From Streptomyces phaeofaciens (GTDB lineage: Bacteria; Actinomycetota; Actinomycetes; Streptomycetales; Streptomycetaceae), in the NCBI RefSeq assembly GCF_014648915.1, contig NZ_BMSA01000023.1, forward strand, positions 1 through 64,000: DNA of 64,000 bases, written 5' to 3'. Both the position numbers and the translations under genes were made by a program. Position 1 is the stretch's first letter. Each line of letters opens with the position of its first letter. A model generated the notes under the pieces. The model had not been told where the DNA came from. It ran no database searches and worked only from the letters and a program-made list of their open reading frames with translations. This document shows, in pieces, positions 28,384-35,951 of this stretch.

Positions 28384-28935
28384 TCAGTTCGCCGAGAGGC
28401 GGAACGCCATCCGTCCGAACGAGATCTGGTCGCCCTCGCGGACGACGGCGGCGCCGATGACCCGGCGTCCGTTGACGGTCGTGCCGTTGGTGGAGCCGAG
28501 GTCGCGCAGCACCCACATGCCGCCGTGGCGGCTGAGCTCGGCGTGCACCCGCGAGACGCTCTCGTGGGTCAGCCGCAGGCCGTTCGCGGGGTCGCGGCCG
28601 ATGCGCAGGGAGTGCTCGGTGCCGGGGTGCGGCAGCAGCAGCTTGGGCAGCCGCTCGGCCTGCCAGGCCCGCCGCAGCCGTACGGTGAAGCCGGAGACCG
28701 CCTCGACGGTGCCGAAGACCAGGCGCGAGACGCGCTTCTCCCTGGGCAGGTCGGCCGTGAGCGCGGCGAGTTCGTCGGAGCGCCGGGCGGCGAGGGCCAG
28801 CTCCATGCGCCGGATGAACGTGTCGTGCGAGAGGCGTCCCATGGCGACGCCGTCACGCAGATCCTTCAGCGCCCTGTCGCGCTCCGCGTCGGACAACCGC
28901 GCGGGGTACGTGTTGAACTCGAAAGACGACGTCAC
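28384..28935 (-). CDS. DUF1707-FHA domain protein
   Basis: 183 residues. The N-terminal DUF1707 block is RLSDAERDRALKDLRDGVAM followed by RMELALAARRSDEL. The C-terminal FHA domain runs from about residue 105, with LRIGRDPANGL, SVSRVHAEL and DLGSTNGTTVNG, all key phosphothreonine-binding positions being present. FHA proteins read Ser/Thr kinase signals; no kinase gene is nearby. The start is GTG 28935, and the gene is divergent from treZ. Confidence 0.9.
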   Translation of the reverse strand: MTSSFEFNTYPARLSDAERDRALKDLRDGVAMGRLSHDTFIRRMELALAARRSDELAALTADLPREKRVSRLVFGTVEAVSGFTVRLRRAWQAERLPKLLLPHPGTEHSLRIGRDPANGLRLTHESVSRVHAELSRHGGMWVLRDLGSTNGTTVNGRRVIGAAVVREGDQISFGRMAFRLSAN

Positions 28936-29107
28936 GCTCGTGATTGTCGGTCAGTGAACCCCGGGTGTCCAGAAAACGGGTGAAGGCCCCCACGCGCGCG
29001 TGGCCGACGACACCTTCCGCAATGGGGGTGTTCCGCCCGTGGATCGATCGCCGGTGGAGCACGATGGACGGACTCCATCACGGTCAGCAGACGAAGGGGA
29101 ACCGTCC

Positions 29108-30853
29108 GTGCAGTTCGAGGTGTGGGCACCGCAGGCCGAACGCGTGACACTCCGGTGCGACGGGGTCTCGCGGGCACTGGAGCGCGATCCGGAACGGTCC
29201 GGGTGGTGGACCGGCGAGGCGGAGGCGCGGGACGGTTCGCGGTACGGCTTCGCGGTGGACGACGGCCCGGTGCGCCCCGACCCGCGCTCGCGCCGCCAGC
29301 CGGACGGCCCGGACGGGCCGAGCGCGGTCGTCGACCAGGGCCGCCACACATGGCGTACCCCGTGGCCGGGGCGGCCGCTGCCGGGCGCGGTCCTGTACGA
29401 GCTGCACGTGGGCACGTACACCCCCGAGGGCACCCTGGACGCGGCCGCGGGACGCCTCGGCCATCTCGCCGGACTGGGCGTCACCCACGTCGAGTTGATG
29501 CCCCTGTGCCCGTTCCCCGGCCGGCACGGCTGGGGGTACGACGGGGTCGCGCTGTGGGCGGTGCACGAGCCGTACGGCGGGCCCGAGGCGCTGAAGCGGT
29601 TCGTGGACCGGGCGCACGAACTGGGGCTGGGCGTGGTCCTGGACGTCGTCCACAACCATCTGGGTCCGTCCGGGAACCACCTGCCCGAGTTCGGCCCGTA
29701 CTTCACCGACCGCCACCACACGCCGTGGGGCGCGGCCGTCAACCTGGACGCGCCCGGCTCGGACGAGGTGCGGGCGTTCCTGCTGGGCAGCGCGCTGGCC
29801 TGGCTGCGGGACTACCGGCTGGACGGGCTGCGGCTGGACGCGGTGCACGCGCTGGCGGACACGCGCGCGTACCCGTTCCTGGAGGAGCTGTCGGCGGCCG
29901 TGGACGCCCTGGCCGCCGAGACGGGCCGGCCGCTGTTCCTGATCGCCGAGGCCGACCTGAACGACCCGCGGCTCGTCACGCCCCGCCGGGCGGGCGGCCT
30001 GGGGCTCCACGCGCAGTGGAACGACGACTTCCACCACGCGCTGCACACCGCGCTCACCGGCGAGTCCCAGGGCTACTACGCCGACTTCGCGCGCGCTCCC
30101 TTCGAGGCGCTCGCCAAGACCCTCACCGGCGGCTTCTTCCACGACGGCACGTACTCGGACTTCCGGGGCCGCCGTCACGGGCGCCCGCTGGACCGGTCCC
30201 GGATCCCCGGCCACCGGCTCCTGGGCTACAGCCAGACCCACGACCAGGTCGGCAACCGCGCCCAGGGCGACCGGCTCGCGGCGTCCCTCTCCCCCGGGCT
30301 GCTGGCGTGCGCGGCGGCCCTGACGCTGACCGCCCCGTTCACCCCGATGCTGTTCATGGGCGAGGAGTGGGCGGCGGGCACCCCCTGGCAGTACTTCACC
30401 GACCATCCCGACCCGGACCTGGCGGAGGCCGTACGGCGGGGCAGGAGACGGGAGTTCACGGCGCACGGCTGGGCCGAGGACGAGGTGCCCGACCCGCAGG
30501 ACCCGGCGACCCGTGACCGCTCCTGCCTGGACTGGTCCGAGCCGGAACGCGAGCCCCACGCGCGCGTGCTGGCCTGGTACCGGGAGCTGATCGCGCTGCG
30601 GCACGCGCAGCCGGACCTCACGGACCCCGACCTCGCCGACATCAAGGTCGCCCACGACCCCGTGGCCCGCTGGCTCGCCTTCCGGCGCGGGGACGTCCGC
30701 GTCGTCGTGAACCTCGGCAAGGGCTCGGCGGCGATCCCCCTGGGCCCTCGCCCCGCCCGGGTTCTGGCGGCCTGGGAGCCGGTGGAGACCCCGGGGCCGG
30801 ACGGGCTGCTGCACGTGCCCGGAGAGTCGTGCGTGGTACTGGAACAGGAGTGA
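29108..30853 (+). CDS. treZ: Malto-oligosyltrehalose trehalohydrolase TreZ
   Basis: About 581 residues. An N-terminal CBM48-like domain opens VQFEVWAPQAERVTLRC, then GH13 regions DVVHNHLG, LDGLRLDAVH (nucleophile Asp), LIAEADLND (acid Glu) and YSQTHDQVGNRAQ, the last typical of TreZ. It releases trehalose from maltooligosyl-trehalose made by TreY. GTG at 29108 is chosen because GAAGGGGA lies about 7 bases upstream and the family usually begins at this FEVWAP block; a start at 29000 would add 36 residues without homology. The gene is separated from treY by the M14/SSI insert. Confidence 0.95.
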   Translation: MQFEVWAPQAERVTLRCDGVSRALERDPERSGWWTGEAEARDGSRYGFAVDDGPVRPDPRSRRQPDGPDGPSAVVDQGRHTWRTPWPGRPLPGAVLYELHVGTYTPEGTLDAAAGRLGHLAGLGVTHVELMPLCPFPGRHGWGYDGVALWAVHEPYGGPEALKRFVDRAHELGLGVVLDVVHNHLGPSGNHLPEFGPYFTDRHHTPWGAAVNLDAPGSDEVRAFLLGSALAWLRDYRLDGLRLDAVHALADTRAYPFLEELSAAVDALAAETGRPLFLIAEADLNDPRLVTPRRAGGLGLHAQWNDDFHHALHTALTGESQGYYADFARAPFEALAKTLTGGFFHDGTYSDFRGRRHGRPLDRSRIPGHRLLGYSQTHDQVGNRAQGDRLAASLSPGLLACAAALTLTAPFTPMLFMGEEWAAGTPWQYFTDHPDPDLAEAVRRGRRREFTAHGWAEDEVPDPQDPATRDRSCLDWSEPEREPHARVLAWYRELIALRHAQPDLTDPDLADIKVAHDPVARWLAFRRGDVRVVVNLGKGSAAIPLGPRPARVLAAWEPVETPGPDGLLHVPGESCVVLEQE

Positions 30854-30975
30854 GCGGGTCAGCGCCGCCGCGGGGCCGACGCCGGTGCGGGGCGGGCGCG
30901 CGTCGTGTCCGGGTCCCCGGCCCGCGCCGCCGAAGCCCACCTCGTCCGCCCAGCCGGCCCTCCTCGTCCGCCCCG

Positions 30976-31917
30976 TCAGCCCTCCTCCTCCCCGTCCTCC
31001 CGCAGCTCCGTCACCCGCTCCAGCAGGATCGCCTCCCAGGCCCGCCGCAGCTGGGTGCGCAGCAGCGGCGCGGGGTCGGTGCCGCGGCCGTCGAGGCGTT
31101 CGGCGAGGCGTACGACGGTGTCGCAGCGGGCGAGCCAGAGGCCGCGCAGGCAGGGGCGGGCGCCGTAGCCGGCGAGGGTGGCGGCGCGGACGGCGGCGCC
31201 GGAGCCGACCGCGAGGGCGAGTCCGGCGATGTCCTCGGCGGGGTCGCCGAGGACCACGTCCGTCCAGTCGAGCACGCCCCGCACCCGGCCGTCGGCGCTG
31301 ACCACGAGGTGCTCGCCGCGCAGGCGGTGGTGGACGAGGACGGCCGAAGCGGGCTGGGCGGCGAGCTGGGCCGCGCCGGGCGGGGTGAGCTGGTGCAGCC
31401 GCGGGGCCTCGAACTCGTCCGCGCGGGCGAGGCGTTCGGCGGCGGCGACGGCCATCCGGCGCAGCGCCTCCAGGGAGCGCGGGGCGGCGCGCGGCACGCC
31501 GAGCGCGTCGGCCTGCCGGGGCGGCACCTCGCGCAGCCCGCCGAGCAGCCCGGCGAGGTCGGCCTCGCCCACGGCCGACACCTCGTGCTCCTCGGCGGTG
31601 CCGCCGGGCACCTTGGTGTCGAGGGTGTAGGTCAGCCCCGGGGACCATTCGCCGTGCGCCACGCCGGTCGGCACGGCGACCGGCACATGCGGCCGGACGA
31701 GGTCGCGCAGCCGCAGTTCGCGGCGCTGGCGGACGGCCGCGTCACGGTCGGGGGCGAGCCGCAGGACGTGACGGGTGCCGACCCACCAGGTGAAGGCCGC
31801 GCCCTCCTCCCGGACGGGCCGCACCTCGGGGCCGGGGCCGTCGGCGCCGCCCTCCTTCAGGAGCGCACGGACCAGTCTGCGGACGGTGTCCGCGGTGGGT
31901 GTCGGTGCCTGGGTCAT
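30976..31917 (-). CDS. APH-like protein with degenerate catalytic motif
   Basis: 313 residues with the APH fold. The Brenner motif, normally HGDxxxxN, reads VLVHHRLRGEHLVV: the catalytic Asp is Arg and the Mg-binding Asn is His. The following metal-binding Asp is kept in GVLDWTDVVLGDPAEDIAGL. A lone kinase domain without its catalytic base may be inactive or use other residues. ATG at 31917 is chosen over the longer frame because upstream codons lack domain sequence. It lies 61 bp downstream of the M24 peptidase gene on the same strand and may be cotranscribed. Confidence 0.82.
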   Translation of the reverse strand: MTQAPTPTADTVRRLVRALLKEGGADGPGPEVRPVREEGAAFTWWVGTRHVLRLAPDRDAAVRQRRELRLRDLVRPHVPVAVPTGVAHGEWSPGLTYTLDTKVPGGTAEEHEVSAVGEADLAGLLGGLREVPPRQADALGVPRAAPRSLEALRRMAVAAAERLARADEFEAPRLHQLTPPGAAQLAAQPASAVLVHHRLRGEHLVVSADGRVRGVLDWTDVVLGDPAEDIAGLALAVGSGAAVRAATLAGYGARPCLRGLWLARCDTVVRLAERLDGRGTDPAPLLRTQLRRAWEAILLERVTELREDGEEEG

Positions 31918-31978
31918 GGTCGGGCCACTGCCGTTCGGGTGGGTGCCGGGGCTCCTGGGGGTGTGGGCTCCTGGGGGC

Positions 31979-33106
31979 TCAGTCCACGACGACCAGCTCG
32001 CGGGTGGTGTCGTTGAGACGGCGGCCGCCGTCCTCGGTGACGGTGACGATGTCCTCGATGCGCACCCCGAACCGGCCGGGCAGGTACACACCGGGCTCCA
32101 CCGAGAAGCACATGCCGGGCACCAGGGGCCGCTCCTCGCCCTCGATCATGTACGGCGGTTCGTGGGTGGTCACGCCGATGCCGTGGCCGGTGCGGTGGAT
32201 GAAGTACTCGCCGTACCCGGCGTCGGCGATGACCGCGCGCGCGGCCCGGTCGACCTCCTGGCAGGCGACCCCGGGGCGGACGGCCCTGAAGCCCGCCTCC
32301 TGGGCCTCGCGGACCAGGTCGTGGACCCGGCGTTCCTCGGCGGTGGGTTCCCCGACGTGGACGGTGCGGGAGGTGTCGGAGCCGTAGCCGTCCTTGAGGC
32401 CGCCGAAGTCGAGGACGACCATGTCGCCGACCTCGATGACGCGGTCCCCGACCTCGTGGTGGGGGTTGGCGCCGTTGGGCCCGGAGGCGACGATGGTGAA
32501 GTCGACCTGGGAGTGCCCGAAGCGGCGCAGCAGGTCGGCGAGGTCGGCGCCGACCTCCCTCTCCCGGCGGCCGGCGAAGCGCACCGTGCGGATCTCCTCG
32601 AACGCCCGGTCTGCGGCGGCTCCGGCGGCCGCCATCAGCTCCAGCTCCGCCGCGTCCTTGACGGCCCGCAGCATCGGCAGGACCTCGGTGAGGGAGGCGT
32701 ACGAGGTGGCGGGCAGGGCGCTCTGGAGGCCCAGCAGGTGCATCGCCCAGGCGTTGTCGCTGATGCCGAACCGGCCGCCCGCCCCGAGGAGGCCGGCGGT
32801 GGCGGCGTAGGGGTCCTTGCCGTCGGTCCAGTCCCGCAGGGTGAGCGCGGGGGCGCCGGCCGCCTTGGCGGCGTCGGGGGCCTCCAGGGTCGGCACGACG
32901 AGGACCGGGTCGTGGCCCGCGGCGAGGACGAGCAGGGTGAGCCGTTCGGTGATCGCGGTGGGCGTGTAGCCGGTGAGCCAGACGAGGTCGGGTCCGGGTG
33001 CCACGAGAAGCCCGGCGAGTCCGGCGTCGGCGGCCTGCCGCGCGGCCCGTTCCATGCGGGCCCGGTAGTCGTCGGCGGTGAAGGGCGCATGTGCGGTGCC
33101 GGTCAT
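31979..33106 (-). CDS. M24 family Xaa-Pro dipeptidase/aminopeptidase-like peptidase
   Basis: 375 residues: an N-terminal creatinase-like domain followed by a pita-bread catalytic domain. The five metal ligands are all present: Asp in VVLDFGG, Asp in GSDTSRT, His in RTGHGIGV, Glu in SVEPGVYL and Glu in VRIEDIV. It should cleave N-terminal residues before proline in the cytoplasm, probably with Mn2+ or Co2+. The start at 33106 has GGGAGG upstream. Confidence 0.93.
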   Translation of the reverse strand: MTGTAHAPFTADDYRARMERAARQAADAGLAGLLVAPGPDLVWLTGYTPTAITERLTLLVLAAGHDPVLVVPTLEAPDAAKAAGAPALTLRDWTDGKDPYAATAGLLGAGGRFGISDNAWAMHLLGLQSALPATSYASLTEVLPMLRAVKDAAELELMAAAGAAADRAFEEIRTVRFAGRREREVGADLADLLRRFGHSQVDFTIVASGPNGANPHHEVGDRVIEVGDMVVLDFGGLKDGYGSDTSRTVHVGEPTAEERRVHDLVREAQEAGFRAVRPGVACQEVDRAARAVIADAGYGEYFIHRTGHGIGVTTHEPPYMIEGEERPLVPGMCFSVEPGVYLPGRFGVRIEDIVTVTEDGGRRLNDTTRELVVVD

Positions 33107-33300
33107 CCGGACCTCCCTGGCAGGACATGGTGACTACGGGCAGCATCCTGCCCGGACAGCGGGAGCCGCGCGAGCCGGTCGGCACGGGATTGCGGCCCGC
33201 CGGGCTCCGGTCCGCCGTCGTGGGCCGGCCCGGAGGCGGCCGGCGGGGGCAGCGAGGTCGGCATGACGCCCATGGTGGCGCGCGGGGTCCGGTGTGGCCA

Positions 33301-33332
33301 GTGAGATACCGGATCCGTGAGATACCGGATCC
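33301..33332. repeat. 16-bp perfect tandem duplication
   Basis: GTGAGATACCGGATCC occurs twice head to tail (33301-33316 and 33317-33332), followed by another GTG. Each copy contains a BamHI-like GGATCC. It lies about 195 bp upstream of the M24 gene. Confidence 0.9.
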
Positions 33333-33394
33333 GTGGGGTGCCCGCCGGACGACGCGCATGGCCGGTGAGGTGTCCGGCCTGTGCGGCACGGGGC

Positions 33395-33463
33395 GGCCCG
33401 GGACGTGCCTGGCCCGTGGCCCGGGACGTGCCTGGCCCGTGGCCCGGGACGTGCCTGGCCCGT
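33395..33463. repeat. 23-bp unit in three perfect tandem copies
   Basis: The unit starting GGCCCGGGACG and ending TGGCCCGT is repeated without change at 33395-33417, 33418-33440 and 33441-33463. Three identical copies mean either recent expansion or selection. It lies between the M24 and PDZ genes, outside any reading frame I accept. Confidence 0.93.
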
Positions 33464-33517
33464 GCCGGCGGCAGGACGACGGCCGGGCCGCCGTGCGCCC
33501 GCCCGTGCGGGACACCG

Positions 33518-34117
33518 TCAGGTGACGATCCCCGGTACCACCGCCAACTGCTGATATCCCCCACTTGCATGACGGATCGTCAGCTTGGCCTCCCGTCCGG
33601 GACGGGCCGCCTGGACCGCCCGTACGAGGTCCGTCGCCGAGTCGATCCTGGCCTCGCCGAAGGTCAGCAGGACGTCTCCGCGCACCAGGCCGGCCGTGAA
33701 GCCGGGGCCGGGGACATGGACGGCGACGATCCGGGCGCCCGCCTTCTCCGCGTCCACGACCTCCAGGCCGAGGCTGGCCCGGGCGGGGGCGGGCGAGGCC
33801 TCCGACGAGGGCGGGGCCGGGGCCGGGGATCCCGGGCGGGCGGACGGCCGGGTGCCCGGCGCGCCCCCGCCGCCCGCCGCCGTCGCCCGCTGGAGTTCCG
33901 CGAGCTTGCTCAGGCCGATCACGGTCGCCCCGGCCGTGCCCAGTCCGACGCCGGTCAGGACGAGGACCGTGCCGACGAGCAGCCCGGTCAGCAGGCTGGT
34001 CAGCCGCCGGTGCCGGTGGCGGGCGGCGTGCGGACGCCGGCCTCGGCCGTCCGGTTCGGTGCCGCCGCCGGGCTCCTGGCCGGGGATGGGCTTGGGACGC
34101 AACGCGGTCTGTTCCAT
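33518..34117 (-). CDS. Membrane-anchored PDZ domain protein
   Basis: 199 residues. A Pro/Gly/Arg-rich cytoplasmic head is followed by one membrane helix (LTSLLTGLLVGTVLVLTGVG, about residues 39-60), an Ala/Pro/Gly linker, and a C-terminal PDZ domain (GARIVAVHVPGPGFTAGLVR, GDVLLTFGEARIDSATDL). There is no protease domain, so it is a bare extracytoplasmic PDZ module that may bind protein C-termini. ATG at 34117 has GGAGG upstream. No partner protease is encoded next to it. Confidence 0.85.
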   Translation of the reverse strand: MEQTALRPKPIPGQEPGGGTEPDGRGRRPHAARHRHRRLTSLLTGLLVGTVLVLTGVGLGTAGATVIGLSKLAELQRATAAGGGGAPGTRPSARPGSPAPAPPSSEASPAPARASLGLEVVDAEKAGARIVAVHVPGPGFTAGLVRGDVLLTFGEARIDSATDLVRAVQAARPGREAKLTIRHASGGYQQLAVVPGIVT

Positions 34118-34232
34118 GGATCGCCTCCGGCTGGTGCTCTACCCGGCGCACCGGCGCGCGACCTGCCACGAACGAGTGAGACTGACCCAGGGTCAGCAGC
34201 GGTAGGGCCGCGCCGACCAGGGACGGAACGGC

Positions 34233-35099
34233 TCAGGAGCGCACGGACAGCGCCGCCACGAGCGCGGCCGCCGCCCCCGTCGGAGTACCGACGTACACGA
34301 GTTCGATCCGATGGACGACCCGGGGCTCGGTCAGCGGGACGGCGACCGCGCCCGCGACACCCGTGGCGGCCGTTCGGGGCAGCATCGCCAGCCCGTGCCC
34401 CGCGGCGGCGAGGCCGGTCAGGACGCGGACGTCGGTGCCGTCGTAGCGCAGGGCGGGACGGAAGCCGCGGCCGCCGTTCGCGGCGCGCAGCCGGTCCAGT
34501 GGCAGGGCCGTGTCGGGGGAGTCCAGCCAGCGCGCGTCGGCGAGGTCGCCGAGGCGCAGCCCGGCGCGCCCGGCCAGCGGATGCGCGGCGGGCAGCAGGA
34601 CACAGACCGGTTCCTCCGCAACGGCGTACGTCGTCAGCGGGGCCACGTCGGGCAGCCGGAGCGGGTCGCTGGGCGCGGCCAGACCGTCCACCAGACCCAG
34701 ATCGGCCGTACCGGCGGCGACGGCGGCGGGGACGTCGTCGCGGGCCAGCACCCGCAGGGTCACCCCGGCGGGCGGGAGGGCGGCCAGGACCCGGGGCGGG
34801 AGGGCGGCCGGCGAGGCGGCCAGGGTCAGCCCGAGGGCGGGCGCGGCGGCCATCCGTACGACGTCGGCGCGGGCCGCCTCCAGGCGCAGCAGCAGCGGGC
34901 CCGCGTGTTCGAGGAGCCGCTCACCGGCCGTCGTGGGGGCGACGGGACGGCGGGTGAGCAGCGGCGCCCCGAGATCCTGTTCGAGGGCCGCGATGTGCTG
35001 GGAGACGGCGGACTGGGTGTAGCCGAGGTCCCGGGCGGCCTCGGAGAAGGAGGCCAGACGGGCCACGGTGACGAAGGTGCGCAGGAGATGCGGGTCCAT
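34233..35099 (-). CDS. LysR family transcriptional regulator
   Basis: 288 residues. The N-terminal winged helix-turn-helix (LLRTFVTVARLASFSEAARD, LGYTQSAVSQHIAALEQDLG) and a C-terminal substrate-binding-like effector domain are both complete. The gene is divergent from the amidotransferase-like gene across 87 bp, the usual LysR target arrangement, and a palindrome lies in that gap. Confidence 0.93.
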   Translation of the reverse strand: MDPHLLRTFVTVARLASFSEAARDLGYTQSAVSQHIAALEQDLGAPLLTRRPVAPTTAGERLLEHAGPLLLRLEAARADVVRMAAAPALGLTLAASPAALPPRVLAALPPAGVTLRVLARDDVPAAVAAGTADLGLVDGLAAPSDPLRLPDVAPLTTYAVAEEPVCVLLPAAHPLAGRAGLRLGDLADARWLDSPDTALPLDRLRAANGGRGFRPALRYDGTDVRVLTGLAAAGHGLAMLPRTAATGVAGAVAVPLTEPRVVHRIELVYVGTPTGAAAALVAALSVRS

Positions 35100-35112
35100 C
35101 CCCCCAGCCTCT

Positions 35113-35129
35113 CATCAGAGATGCTGATG
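35113..35129. promoter_or_regulatory. Candidate LysR operator
   Basis: CATCAG-AGATG-CTGATG is a perfect 6-bp inverted repeat in the 87-bp divergent gap, 14 bp from the LysR start codon. A second, imperfect dyad (GTCCA...TGGAC, 35135-35155) lies closer to the target gene. Dyads in such a gap are typical LysR binding sites. Confidence 0.5.
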
Positions 35130-35186
35130 GGAAGTCCAGCAATCATCGTTGGACGTGAACCTCGGGCCGCGCCCAGGATGAATGCC

Positions 35187-35951
35187 ATGACCGACGCACA
35201 CACGCACTCCCCCTCCTCCGCCGACAGCACGGCCCGGATCGCCAAGGTCGCCCTCGTCGGCGACCGCTCCCCGAACGTCGTCTCGCACTCCCGTATCCCG
35301 CTGCTGCTGGACGCCCTCGCCACCCGGGAACGGCTGGTCCTGGACACGTACTGGATCCCCTCCGCGGACGCCGAGGAGGCGGACGCGGTGCGCGGCTTCG
35401 ACGCGGTGTGGGTGGTGCCGGGCAGCCCGTACCGCAGCGAGGCCGGTGTGCTCGCCGCGATCCGCACCGCGCGTGAGGAGGGCATCCCGTTCCTCGGCAC
35501 CTGCGGCGGTTTCCAGCACGCGCTGCTGGAGTTCGCCCGCAACGCCTGCGGGCTGGCGCACGTGGCGCACGCCGAGAACGACCCCGACGCCGACGACCCC
35601 CTGCTCGCCCCGCTGGCCTGCTCCCTCGAAGGCCACGAGGACACGGTCGTCCTCACCCCGGGCTCGCTCGCGCACACGGTGATCGGCGCGGAGCGCACCG
35701 TCGAGCGCTACTCCTGCCGCTACGGCCTGGCCCGTCACTTCGACACCCTCACCGCCCACGGGCTGCGCTTCTCCGGGCACGACGCGGCGGGCCAGGTGCG
35801 GATGGCGGAACTGCCCGGCCACCCCTTCTTCCTGGCCTCCCTCTTCCAGCCGGAGCTGCACGGCGACGGCTCGCGCCCGCACCCGATGGTCCAGGCGCTG
35901 GCACGAGCCGCGGTGGAGCACGCCGCGCGGACGGGGCGTCAGCCCGTGTGA
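35187..35951 (+). CDS. Class I glutamine amidotransferase-like protein (CTP synthase C-terminal-related)
   Basis: About 254 residues. It begins IAKVALVGDRSPNVVSHSRI, then FDAVWVVPGSPYRSEAGVL, with the nucleophile elbow FLGTCGGFQHALLEFARNAC (Cys) and a C-terminal FQPELHGDG (Glu-x-His in place of the usual HPE order). It resembles the glutaminase half of CTP synthase without the synthetase half, so it may release ammonia for an unknown acceptor or act as a hydrolase. ATG at 35187 has AGGA 8-10 bases upstream; 35178 is an alternative. Its 3' end overlaps the convergent multicopper oxidase gene by 13 bp. Confidence 0.84.
   Translation: MTDAHTHSPSSADSTARIAKVALVGDRSPNVVSHSRIPLLLDALATRERLVLDTYWIPSADAEEADAVRGFDAVWVVPGSPYRSEAGVLAAIRTAREEGIPFLGTCGGFQHALLEFARNACGLAHVAHAENDPDADDPLLAPLACSLEGHEDTVVLTPGSLAHTVIGAERTVERYSCRYGLARHFDTLTAHGLRFSGHDAAGQVRMAELPGHPFFLASLFQPELHGDGSRPHPMVQALARAAVEHAARTGRQPV

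Larger units (their letters stand above)
33107..33517. other. Non-coding gap with tandem repeats
   Basis: About 410 bp between the M24 peptidase start and the 3' end of the PDZ gene. I see no credible gene on either strand. It holds two separate perfect tandem repeats, listed on their own, and must contain the promoter of the leftward M24 gene. Confidence 0.6.

Noticed and set aside
33395..33463. Possible CRISPR-like array
   Set aside because: The 23-bp units are directly adjacent with no spacers, and no cas gene is present in the window.
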